In this document: positions 33,823-40,965 of the stretch, piece after piece
Position numbering within the stretch: the first letter of the stretch is position 1
Layout: each line of letters begins with the position of its first letter
Assembly (NCBI GenBank): GCA_015064725.1
Contig: SVRQ01000005.1
Coordinates: forward strand, 31,253 to 95,252
From: Oscillospiraceae bacterium
Lineage (GTDB): Bacteria > Bacillota > Clostridia > Oscillospirales > CAG-272
DNA: 64,000 nt
Direction: 5' to 3'
The notes under the pieces: model-generated
Database searches by the model: none
What the model was told of the DNA's origin: nothing
Seen by the model: only the letters and a program-made list of their open reading frames with translations
Position numbers and translations under genes: made by a program

Positions 33823-34041
33823 ATGCAGGACGAAATCATTTTTAATATCGACGTTATGCTGGCAAAACGGAAAATGAGTGTAACGGAGCTTTCGGAGCGC
33901 GTTGGCATCACCATCTCCAATATCTCTGTGCTCAAAAACGGCAAGGCAAAAGCCCTTAAAATAGCCACGCTTGCAAAGCTTTGCGAAGCGCTCGATTGCC
34001 AACCGGGAGATATACTGGAGTACAGAAGAAAAGATAATTAG
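33823..34041 (+). CDS. Small XRE/Cro-type HTH regulator (DUF2975 partner)
   Basis: A 72-residue single HTH domain: IDVMLAKRKMSVTELSERVG then ITISNISVLKNGKAKAL and CEALDCQPGDILEY. This is the YozG-like family that pairs with DUF2975 proteins. AAGGGGG precedes the ATG. It starts 10 nt after the membrane gene and is closed by a bidirectional terminator. Confidence 0.85.
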   Translation: MQDEIIFNIDVMLAKRKMSVTELSERVGITISNISVLKNGKAKALKIATLAKLCEALDCQPGDILEYRRKDN

Positions 34042-34043
34042 CA

Positions 34044-34084
34044 AAAAACGCTTGAAACTGTAAAAGTTTCAAGCGTTTATTTTT
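34044..34084. terminator. Bidirectional terminator
   Basis: AAACGCTTGAAACT and AGTTTCAAGCGTTT form a perfect 14-bp stem around GTAAA, with A-run before and ATTTTTT after. It serves the XRE gene on the plus strand and the convergent repressor gene on the minus strand, whose stop overlaps it. Confidence 0.9.
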
Positions 34085-34298
34085 TATATGGAAAAGGCGT
34101 GTCACAAATACCGATAAGATAATCAGCACAAACTCCGTAAAACTCGCAAAGCAATTTAAGGTCATCTATTTTCAGTTCTGCCCTGCCCGACTCTATGTGG
34201 CTATACCCTTGCTGGGATTTATTTAAGACCTTGCCAACCTGCGCCTGCGTAAGGTCTTTATCCTCCCTTATCGCGCGTAATCTTTCTCTGTAATCCAT
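34077..34298 (-). CDS. XRE-family repressor of the divergent membrane cassette
   Basis: A 73-residue protein is essentially one HTH domain (RERLRAIREDKDLTQAQVGK, then NKSQQGYSHIESGRAELKI). It diverges from a run of five membrane-protein genes, and the shared 110-bp gap contains two palindromes of the form ACTCAA-N3-TTGAGT. It is very likely their repressor and its own. Confidence 0.85.
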   Translation of the reverse strand: MDYRERLRAIREDKDLTQAQVGKVLNKSQQGYSHIESGRAELKIDDLKLLCEFYGVCADYLIGICDTPFPYKK

Positions 34299-34331
34299 AA
34301 ATACTCTCCGTTTTTATAAAAATTTTATCAT

Positions 34332-34376
34332 ACTCAAATATTGAGTATTGACTTTTACTCAAACATTGAGTAAAAT
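34332..34376 (+). promoter_or_regulatory. Two palindromic operators overlapping a promoter
   Basis: ACTCAA-ATA-TTGAGT (34332-34346) and ACTCAA-ACA-TTGAGT (34357-34371) are centred 25 bp apart. The promoter TTGACT (34348-34353), 17 nt, TAAAAT (34371-34376) has the second operator filling its spacer and the first just upstream of the -35. This is a textbook repressor arrangement. Confidence 0.8.
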
Positions 34377-34408
34377 ATATGTATAAAATTTATATTTAGG
34401 AGGTTCTG

Positions 34409-34822
34409 ATGAACAAACAAACATTAAGCAGCTTATACGCCATTAAAGTTGCCTATAAGGTAGGGTTTATAATTTGCACCATAATTCTTATTTTAGGCAT
34501 ATTTTTGGCGTTGTTCGCTCAAATAGCAATAATTGTAAATAATTCTCACACTGAAACTATCAAAGTTAAAGAAGAAGTATTGACTGACACGAACGAAGAG
34601 TTTCAAAATGATGAAGCAGAAAGCTCTCTTTTGAGCATCTGCGATTTTTACGAAAGATCGTTGCGTTTAATACGTCTGTGCGGAATTGCATTTACTATAA
34701 CAGCAATCATTTCCGCAGTTCTTTTTTGGCTTATATCTCAAAAAGAGCTTTCTAAAACTGTTGACAAAGCGTTAAGTATTATTGATGCAAAAGCAAGTGA
34801 ACAAAAAAACAATCCGATTTAA
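34409..34822 (+). CDS. Unknown membrane protein, cassette gene 1
   Basis: 137 residues with two membrane segments (about 17-42 and 93-112). Between them is an acidic external or cytoplasmic loop (EEVLTDTNEEFQNDEAESS). A charged tail (KALSIIDAKASEQK) ends it. No family recognised. Good ribosome site (TTAGGAGGTTCTG). First gene of the repressed cassette. Confidence 0.75.
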   Translation: MNKQTLSSLYAIKVAYKVGFIICTIILILGIFLALFAQIAIIVNNSHTETIKVKEEVLTDTNEEFQNDEAESSLLSICDFYERSLRLIRLCGIAFTITAIISAVLFWLISQKELSKTVDKALSIIDAKASEQKNNPI

Positions 34823-34837
34823 TTGGGGCAAAGATTG

Positions 34838-35212
34838 ATGAAAAATCTAAAAAATTTTATAGTAAACGAATTATACGGCTCAGCTTGGTTTATTTTGATT
34901 TCGGGAATAATATATAGCTTTGTCGTTGCAACCGAAACCTATACCTCTTGGGGCGAAACAGTAACAAAGCTTGACGGAAAATTATTGATGAAATATTTGT
35001 TTGCCACAATAATAACGTATTCCATTTTGCTTGGTATAGGTGCGATAGTACAGTATCTTTTTAATATTCAAGAAACCCTGCATTCTATGGCTAATTTGCA
35101 AACCGTTGCAAAACTGCAAAGAGAAAAGCTACAAAAAACTCTTGAAAACAAGTCCTTGATACACGAAAATAAAACTTCTAATGACCGCGATAGTAAAAAC
35201 ACGTCACAATAG
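34838..35212 (+). CDS. Unknown membrane protein, cassette gene 2
   Basis: 124 residues with two membrane segments (about 15-32 and 52-73) and a coiled-coil-like, Lys/Glu/Asn-rich cytoplasmic tail (LQTVAKLQREKLQKTLENK). The layout resembles cassette gene 1 and suggests partner subunits. The ATG at 34838 is preferred over a TTG right after the preceding stop; the ribosome site (GGGGCAAAG) is modest, consistent with coupling. Confidence 0.65.
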   Translation: MKNLKNFIVNELYGSAWFILISGIIYSFVVATETYTSWGETVTKLDGKLLMKYLFATIITYSILLGIGAIVQYLFNIQETLHSMANLQTVAKLQREKLQKTLENKSLIHENKTSNDRDSKNTSQ

Positions 35213-35233
35213 GTATAACAAAAAGGAGACCGT

Positions 35234-36187
35234 ATGAACGAAAAACAACTAAAAGAAACAGTATCCATACTTTACGATATGGAGCTCAACAATTATTTGA
35301 TGGCGCTTGGAATACAGCATTTGGATTATCAAATATCTCTTCTCGGTCATAAAAAGAATTTTTATCATCCTAAAAGAGAAGAAGCTGCATTCTACAAAGA
35401 ATGGACCGGCACTTTATTCATTATAGGGCTTTTTTTGGGTGCTATAATCGGAGGCGTAAGCGGTTGCACATCCACATCCTCATTTACTGGATCTATTGAT
35501 GCAGGTTTTGGAGGGCTTTTTGGAGGAGGGATCGGTGGCGGTATCATCGGTGCGCTTATAGGGCTGATTTGTGATGCCACATCTCAGGGAAACAGAGATG
35601 AAAAATATCAATCTGAATACGATGCAGAGATGAAAGAATACAATGCGTGTGTTGAACAAGATGATGCGCGTGTAAGAAAAGAACTCAAAATAAAACAATT
35701 TCTCACTTCCGAAAGAGATGCTCTTGCAAATCGTAAAGAGCAAGCAGAAGCTCTTCTTTCAGAATTCTATATGCGCTCGGGTATAGACCGCAGATACAGA
35801 AGTCTTATACCCATTGCGAAAATGGATGAGATAATCAGCCTCAACATTTGCTTGAGACTTGATGGAGAAAACGGTCTTTACGACAGAGTGCGCAGAGAGT
35901 TGAGAGAGGATGCTTTCTACACCAAAATAGAAGAAATATCTTCCAAGCTCGACGTGCTAATAAGCAAATCTGATAGAATATATAACGAATTACTTAATAT
36001 CGGTGATCAATGCGAACAAATGATTTCTGCCGAAATAAAATCGGCGCAAATAGCGGCACAAAACAATAAATTATTAGGAGAAGCCGTTGAAAATACAAAA
36101 ATCGCTGCTTATAACAGCGGAAGAATAGCTGTCGAGGAACGATACCAAAGTATGCTTATGACTTTTGACAACATAAAAAATCAATAA
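35234..36187 (+). CDS. Unknown membrane protein with glycine-rich hairpin and coiled coils, cassette gene 3
   Basis: 317 residues. A cytoplasmic helix (1-55) precedes a membrane hairpin: first segment about 59-76, second about 93-113. The second contains a glycine zipper (GFGGLFGGGIGGGIIGALIG) like those that drive membrane oligomerisation. The remaining 200 residues are charged helices with coiled-coil character, ending in a segment rich in Ala/Asn. No known family. It starts after AAAAGGAG. Confidence 0.7.
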   Translation: MNEKQLKETVSILYDMELNNYLMALGIQHLDYQISLLGHKKNFYHPKREEAAFYKEWTGTLFIIGLFLGAIIGGVSGCTSTSSFTGSIDAGFGGLFGGGIGGGIIGALIGLICDATSQGNRDEKYQSEYDAEMKEYNACVEQDDARVRKELKIKQFLTSERDALANRKEQAEALLSEFYMRSGIDRRYRSLIPIAKMDEIISLNICLRLDGENGLYDRVRRELREDAFYTKIEEISSKLDVLISKSDRIYNELLNIGDQCEQMISAEIKSAQIAAQNNKLLGEAVENTKIAAYNSGRIAVEERYQSMLMTFDNIKNQ

Positions 36188-36215
36188 AAATTATAAGAAA
36201 GGACAATATATTTCA

Positions 36216-36488
36216 ATGAAATTTTTTGGAGCAATGCTGCTTATAATAGGAATTTTACTTACAGTGGCATCAGGAATTATTAAAGATGAATCCACAGGAA
36301 TCAACGTATCATCTGGTTATATGCAAAACGGCACATATAAAGAATTTGACAACTACATACTTGGAGAAGATCAAGACGGTCTAAACGGTGCTCAAATTCT
36401 TAAAACGACCGGCGTAACTTCCTTGATTATTGGTAGTATTGTGCTATTTATCGGCCTTGTGAAAGGTTCCAATAAAACAGATTATTGA
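36216..36488 (+). CDS. Unknown small membrane protein, cassette gene 4
   Basis: 90 residues. Two membrane segments (about 3-22 and 63-83) are separated by a polar, Gly/Asn/Asp-rich loop (GYMQNGTYKEFDNYI) that is likely extracytoplasmic. No family recognised. GAAAGGAC lies upstream at somewhat long spacing. Confidence 0.65.
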   Translation: MKFFGAMLLIIGILLTVASGIIKDESTGINVSSGYMQNGTYKEFDNYILGEDQDGLNGAQILKTTGVTSLIIGSIVLFIGLVKGSNKTDY

Positions 36489-36503
36489 AAGGAGATATAA
36501 CTA

Positions 36504-36839
36504 ATGAATATTGAAATTGATGGATTTGACAGTATAGAAGACGCTTCCGTATTTATCGCCATACTTGTCGGAATGGCTATTTTCATATGGATTATATATG
36601 GAATAATAAAGCTCGGTCAAAGTGCCTCAGACAGCACGCAACCAATCTTAACGGAAAAAGCCAGATTGATAGAAAAAGCCCCATCGCAGGCTTACGAAAC
36701 AAGAGTTCTTTTCGAAACAGAGAGCGGTGAAAGAATAAGACTTCGCGCAAAAGTTCCCAACAATCTCGTTATAGGTGACGAAGGGATGTTAACTTGGCAG
36801 GGCGGAAAAATAATAAAATTTGAGCGTAACATAAAGTGA
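36504..36839 (+). CDS. DUF2500-like membrane protein, cassette gene 5
   Basis: 111 residues: one membrane segment (about 17-38) followed by a small beta domain (ETRVLFETESGERIRLRA ... GDEGMLTWQGGKIIKFE). This resembles the DUF2500 pattern, whose function is unknown. GAAAGGAGATATAACTA gives a good ribosome site. It is the last gene of the cassette, closed by a strong terminator. Confidence 0.7.
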   Translation: MNIEIDGFDSIEDASVFIAILVGMAIFIWIIYGIIKLGQSASDSTQPILTEKARLIEKAPSQAYETRVLFETESGERIRLRAKVPNNLVIGDEGMLTWQGGKIIKFERNIK

Positions 36840-36848
36840 AATTTACAT

Positions 36849-36888
36849 AAAAAAGTACCATCAGCAAATATACTGACGGTACTTTTTT
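36849..36888 (+). terminator. Terminator of the membrane cassette
   Basis: AAAAAGTACCATCAG and CTGACGGTACTTTTT form a 15-bp stem with one mismatch around an 8-nt loop, ending in a T-run. Confidence 0.9.
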
Positions 36889-36931
36889 CATCTATCCAAT
36901 CTATGGTACTTTTTTCATCTATCCAATCTAT
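36878..36931. repeat. 27-bp perfect tandem duplication
   Basis: The 27 bp at 36878-36904 are repeated without change at 36905-36931. The unit contains the right arm and T-run of the cassette terminator; the second copy contains the last codons and stop of the convergent GNAT gene. It marks a recent duplication or junction between the cassette and the core genes. Confidence 0.85.
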
Positions 36932-37352
36932 AATTCACATACTCGAAAAACTCAAAGCCCTTGCGTCTGTAAAGCGCGGCGGCTTTTTCGTTTTCGGGCT
37001 CCGTTTCAAGGCGGTATCGCTTCGCAGGTATATTTTCAAGAACAAAATCTATAAAGAGCGAGCCTGCGCCTTTGCCGCGGTACGCTTCTTTGATATATAT
37101 CTCCTCAAGCCATACGGTCTTGCCGCCTGCTTCCTGCGAATACGTGTAGGCAAGCACACCGTATCCGATAACACTTCCCTCTTCCTCAAAGATAAACGCA
37201 TCTCCAAACGGCGTGCCGCTTGTAAATTCGCGAAAAGAGGAAGTCAGGTTTTCCTCGGGTATATTGGAAAGCACCGCAGGGGAAGCGTAAAAATCCCGCG
37301 CCATTTCCAAATATATCTCTTTATCTTTTTCTTCTATCTTTCTTATTTTCAT
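36915..37352 (-). CDS. GNAT-family N-acetyltransferase
   Basis: A 145-residue acetyltransferase begins MKIRKIEEKDKEIY. The acetyl-CoA motif A is EEIYIKEAYRGKGAGSLFID (about 86-105), and NEKAAALYRRKGF matches motif B. The substrate is unknown. The start is preceded by AAGGAG; it overlaps the upstream small membrane-peptide gene by 32 nt, so it belongs to the dnaD operon. Confidence 0.85.
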   Translation of the reverse strand: MKIRKIEEKDKEIYLEMARDFYASPAVLSNIPEENLTSSFREFTSGTPFGDAFIFEEEGSVIGYGVLAYTYSQEAGGKTVWLEEIYIKEAYRGKGAGSLFIDFVLENIPAKRYRLETEPENEKAAALYRRKGFEFFEYVNYRLDR

Positions 37353-37515
37353 CGCGTTTTTTTCTCCTTCTGAAAAGCAAGATGCACAGCATTGCGGCAG
37401 AAGCAATGGCAATGGCTATCAAAACGGCAATAACTGCGTTTAAAAGGAACTTTTCCAAAATGAAAAGAAACGTCGGCGTATCTGCGCCGCCGATGATGCC
37501 TATCTCGCCGCCCAT
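37321..37515 (-). CDS. 64-residue membrane peptide with GIIGGAD motif
   Basis: A short protein opens MGGEIGIIGGADTPTFLF, contains one membrane segment (about 25-47) and ends in a very basic tail (LFRRRKKRDENKKDRRKR). The GIIGGADxPT string is the ion-site signature of the beta subunits of sodium-pumping decarboxylases (OadB/GcdB), yet here it stands alone without the other helices. Its ATG shares a base with the stop of the dnaC-like gene (TGATG), with AAAGGGG upstream, so translation is coupled. Function unknown. Confidence 0.7.
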   Translation of the reverse strand: MGGEIGIIGGADTPTFLFILEKFLLNAVIAVLIAIAIASAAMLCILLFRRRKKRDENKKDRRKR

Positions 37516-38498
37516 CAATATCTGCCCCTTTCAAGTTTTTGGCTTCTTATATCTCTGCCCACAAAAAGGCATACCTCAAATTCTCCGAAAAGGCGGGACG
37601 TTACGCGGTCCTGGTATTTTTCCATAAGCTCGCCGCGCTTGAGGTTTGTATTGATAATGATAGATCTTCCTGCACACATACGGCTGTTTACTATGTTATA
37701 AAGGCAGGATGTGGTAAACTGATTGGAAAGCTCCGTTCCAAGGTCATCTATTATAAGCAGATCGCACTCAAAATATCTATCCGTTTTGGAGCTTTGCTCG
37801 TCATTGTTATACCCGCGGGAAAAGCGCTCGTATTCAAAATCGGAGAAGATGTTTTGCGCGCTCTCATATACAACGTCGAATCCGCGTTCGATAACGGTCT
37901 TGGCACAAGCGCTCGAAAGGTGCGTTTTTCCCAGCCCCGTCATTCCGATGAAGAGCAGGTTTCTGCCGCTGTTTTCACGGAAAGTATTTGCAAAATCGCT
38001 CACGCTTTCAAAAACGCGGCTCATCTGCTCATATTCCGCGCCCTTGTAATACGAAAGGTCGAAGTTTTCAAAATTCTGCTTTGCTATAAGCTTGCCTATT
38101 CCGGAGCTTTCATATCCCGCCATAACGAGGTCGCGGCGCATACAAGAGCACATCTTGCCCTCCACGTATCCCGTATCGCGGCATTTATCGCATTCAAATT
38201 TCAGATCGCTGTAATCCGCAGGATAACCGTGGGAAACAAGTATCTCTCTTCTTGCTTCAAGAAGCTCGTCATTAGCGCGTTTTAGCTCTGCAATACGCTT
38301 TTCAATATTTCCCTCGCCCGAAAGCGCGGCAGAAAATATCTTCATACCCGTTTCGGAAAGGACACGGTCTATCTCCGCTATCTCGGGAAAAAGCATATGC
38401 AATTTTTCTTTGCGTGCCTCCGCTTCTTTCTGTGCGCGGAAATTTTTTTCGCTGTATATAGCGGCGATCTTTTTGCAATTTTCGGCGTTATATCCCAT
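37515..38498 (-). CDS. dnaC: DnaC/DnaI-like helicase-loader ATPase
   Basis: The 327-residue protein has a helical N-terminus, a zinc motif CDKCRDTGYVEGKMCSC (103-119) and an AAA+ core with Walker A GMTGLGKT (185-192), Walker B LLIIDDLG and an arginine-finger region (RVTSRLFGEF). It loads the replicative helicase DnaB/DnaC-type ring during initiation or restart. It is encoded 21 bp downstream of a DnaD-domain gene, its functional partner in Firmicutes. Confidence 0.9.
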   Translation of the reverse strand: MGYNAENCKKIAAIYSEKNFRAQKEAEARKEKLHMLFPEIAEIDRVLSETGMKIFSAALSGEGNIEKRIAELKRANDELLEARREILVSHGYPADYSDLKFECDKCRDTGYVEGKMCSCMRRDLVMAGYESSGIGKLIAKQNFENFDLSYYKGAEYEQMSRVFESVSDFANTFRENSGRNLLFIGMTGLGKTHLSSACAKTVIERGFDVVYESAQNIFSDFEYERFSRGYNNDEQSSKTDRYFECDLLIIDDLGTELSNQFTTSCLYNIVNSRMCAGRSIIINTNLKRGELMEKYQDRVTSRLFGEFEVCLFVGRDIRSQKLERGRY

Positions 38499-38519
38499 AA
38501 AGCTCTCCTGTTTCGGAAA

Positions 38520-39557
38520 TTATTCTCCCGTTTTTATGCCGTCGGCACGGCCCGCGCCGCGTTTTACCGCAAGCTCGAAAAATTCATCAAGATCAAAGCT
38601 CGTTTCCTTTTGTGAAGCGGGCTTTGGTGCTTTTTTGCGCGCTTCTTTCATCGCATCCACGTCCTCGGGCGTTTTTACGCCCGCCTCGCGCCATTTCTCA
38701 AGTATTCCGTTCTCATATGCGAAGGAGGGCTTCTCCACTCTTCCGGAGCCCATCATAGCCTCGTACGCCTTCTCTATAAGTTCGAACGGCAGAGCCCATT
38801 CGATTATCCATTTGTTGATGTATTCGCGCTCCTTGGGCACGAGCGTGCGCTCTCCCAAGCCGAAAAGCTTTCGTATCTTCGTTTCCGCTTCGTTCTTTTT
38901 GCTTTCTTTTTTTATGTACTTGTCAAGCTCGGGAACACTTACCACACCGCTGTCGTAAAGAGAAAGAGCAAGCTTCTCCACGTAGCGGACAGAGGCCTTG
39001 TCGCGCGCCTTGCAGTGCATACAAAGCATCATTATATACTCATCGTCAAGGCGAAGATGGTCGGAAAGATAAACTATACCGGATATCTCCGTTTTTGTAA
39101 ACGTCTTTTCAAGTATAGCCTGGCAAGCATCGATAAGAAGCGGCACGTTTGTTTTTTCGGCGCAAATACGGTCTATCTCCTCGCTGGTATATGAATCCCT
39201 GTCCACGTTGGGGAGAGAAGACTTTTGCACCTCCTGCGCTTTTTGGGGCTCTTTTTCGGGGGTATGCGTTTTTATCACCTCGGAGGGGACGGTGAATTCC
39301 GACGTTTCAAAGAGCTTGACCTCTCCGTTTTCCTCGGGAAGCTCCACAACGCCCGCACCGCGCCAGAACTCCAGCGAACGCACGGCGGAGGAAACGGATA
39401 TGCCGAGAAATTTGGCTATCTGCGCTTCATCCGAAAATCTTCCGCTGCCCAAAGCCATAAGCACCCGAAGATCGTTTTGCGAAGCCTTCTTAGCAACGTC
39501 CACGGCGTTTCCCGGCAGGCAGAACGCGCTTTTTTCAAACAAAAAATTATACTTCAT
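38520..39557 (-). CDS. dnaD: DnaD-domain replication initiation protein
   Basis: This 345-residue protein has a winged-helix N-terminal domain (about 25-80, RVLMALGSGRFSDEAQIAKF) and two DnaD/DDBH2-type repeats: one about 105-190 and a second about 235-290 (IEWALPFELIEKAYEAM). The YxxxIxxW-like pattern appears as YINKWIIEW. DnaD remodels DNA and helps DnaB/DnaI-type loaders. The start is uncertain; MKYNFLFEKS is preferred to a TTG 18 nt upstream, and neither has a strong ribosome site. Confidence 0.85.
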   Translation of the reverse strand: MKYNFLFEKSAFCLPGNAVDVAKKASQNDLRVLMALGSGRFSDEAQIAKFLGISVSSAVRSLEFWRGAGVVELPEENGEVKLFETSEFTVPSEVIKTHTPEKEPQKAQEVQKSSLPNVDRDSYTSEEIDRICAEKTNVPLLIDACQAILEKTFTKTEISGIVYLSDHLRLDDEYIMMLCMHCKARDKASVRYVEKLALSLYDSGVVSVPELDKYIKKESKKNEAETKIRKLFGLGERTLVPKEREYINKWIIEWALPFELIEKAYEAMMGSGRVEKPSFAYENGILEKWREAGVKTPEDVDAMKEARKKAPKPASQKETSFDLDEFFELAVKRGAGRADGIKTGE

Positions 39558-39925
39558 TTTGCACCGTATTTTCAAAAATTAAAATTAAATTAGAACAGAA
39601 AAATCTGTCCCTTTCGGATAGGTTTGGCGTTTTTCACCGTTTTCCACAAAGTTTTCCGCCCCGAAACATCGATTTTATCCACATTTTCAACAGGGTTTTC
39701 CACATTAAAACAAGAAAAAATCCGCTTTTTATCAGCATTTTCCGCTTTTTCCACCGTTTTCGGATTTTTTTCGACTTGGTTTTTATTTTATCGTCAAAAT
39801 CCCAAGCACTTGCAAAAAACGTCGTTTTCGGCAAAAAACAGCCTTTGGCAAAATACCACAAAAAGCATCCGCATTTTCGCCTCTGTTACGGCAAAAATCA
39901 CGTTTTTTCTCCGAGCAAAAAAATT
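39558..39925 (-). promoter_or_regulatory. 368-bp gap with a cluster of DnaA-box-like sites upstream of dnaD
   Basis: One perfect box TTATCCACA (39675-39683) is flanked by TTTTCCACA at 39640-39648 and 39696-39704, TTTTCAACA at 39684-39692 and TTTTCCACC at 39747-39755, all in one orientation. The region is T-rich on the plus strand. DnaA control of the dnaD-dnaC operon or DnaA titration is likely. No gene is seen in the gap. Confidence 0.6.
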
Positions 39926-40942
39926 TCACTCTTCTTCGTCCGCGGCGCAGGCGTTAAGGAAAACGTCCGCACGCTTGCCCTCAAGATATTCAAAAATTCC
40001 CGCAACGGCGATCATCGCGCCGTTGTCGCCGCAGTATTTAAGCTCGGGAAGATAAAGGTTTATGCCCCTCTCCGTTGCAAGCTTTGTAACAGCTGCGCGA
40101 AGATGGCTGTTTGCCGCAACGCCGCCCGCAAGCGCAAGCGACTTTATTTCCGGGTAAGCATCAAGTGTAAGCGAAAGTTTCGCTATAACGCCGGAAACGG
40201 CACTTTCCACAAAGCTCGCCGCAACGTCCGCCTTAGGAATCTCCTCCCCTTTTTGCTCCTTGGAGTTGATGTAGTTGAGCACCGCCGTTTTTATGCCGGA
40301 AAAAGACATATCGAGCGTATCACCGGTGATAGCGGAGGAGGGGAATTTGAGCGTGGGCTTGCCTTCATAAGCGAGCTTATCGAGCGCGGCACCGCCCGGG
40401 TAAGGCATACCCATAACGCGAGCCACCTTGTCGAAAGCCTCTCCCATAGCGTCGTCGCGCGTGCTGCCTACGGTCTCTGTCTTCGTGTAATCGTGAACTA
40501 TCACAAAAGAAGTGTGCCCGCCGGAAGCAATAAGCGTGAGGAACGGGGGCTTTAGCTCCGGATGGGTAATATAGTTTGCCGCTATATGCCCTTTCATATG
40601 GTTCACGGCAACAAGCGGAAGCCCGTGAGAATAAGCAAGAGATTTTGCAAAGTTTACACCCACAAGAAGCGCACCTATAAGCCCCGGAGAGCTCGTTACG
40701 GCAATGGCGTCTATATCCTTGTCCAGATCCGCGCCCGCTTCCGCAAGGGCCTCGTATGTAATTTTAGAGATAACTTCGCAATGTGCGCGGCTGGCTATCT
40801 CCGGCACAACACCGCCGAAGCGCGCGTGAATATCTATCTGCGAAGCAACTATATTGGATTTTACGTTGAAAACACCGTCCGTATATTCCACAACGGCGCA
40901 GGATGTTTCATCGCAAGAACTTTCAAAGCTAAGGATCTGCAT
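39926..40942 (-). CDS. tsaD: tRNA N6-threonylcarbamoyladenosine transferase TsaD
   Basis: A 338-residue ASKHA-fold protein starts MQILSFESSCDETSCAVVE. The metal-binding histidines occur in NHMKGHIAAN. SSPGLIGALLVGVNFAK, GSTRDDAMGEAFDKVARVM and ALAGGVAANSHLR are all family hallmarks. It transfers threonylcarbamoyl to A37 of tRNA. The start follows AAGGGG; an upstream in-frame stretch lies in the intergenic region and is not used. It ends an operon led by mrp. Confidence 0.96.
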   Translation of the reverse strand: MQILSFESSCDETSCAVVEYTDGVFNVKSNIVASQIDIHARFGGVVPEIASRAHCEVISKITYEALAEAGADLDKDIDAIAVTSSPGLIGALLVGVNFAKSLAYSHGLPLVAVNHMKGHIAANYITHPELKPPFLTLIASGGHTSFVIVHDYTKTETVGSTRDDAMGEAFDKVARVMGMPYPGGAALDKLAYEGKPTLKFPSSAITGDTLDMSFSGIKTAVLNYINSKEQKGEEIPKADVAASFVESAVSGVIAKLSLTLDAYPEIKSLALAGGVAANSHLRAAVTKLATERGINLYLPELKYCGDNGAMIAVAGIFEYLEGKRADVFLNACAADEEE

Positions 40943-40965
40943 TTCAAAACCCCTTTTTTGTAAAT

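Noticed and set aside
39558..39925. DnaA-box cluster considered as the chromosomal origin
   Set aside because: No dnaA, dnaN, rnpA or rpmH neighbours and only one consensus box; regulation or titration is the simpler reading.
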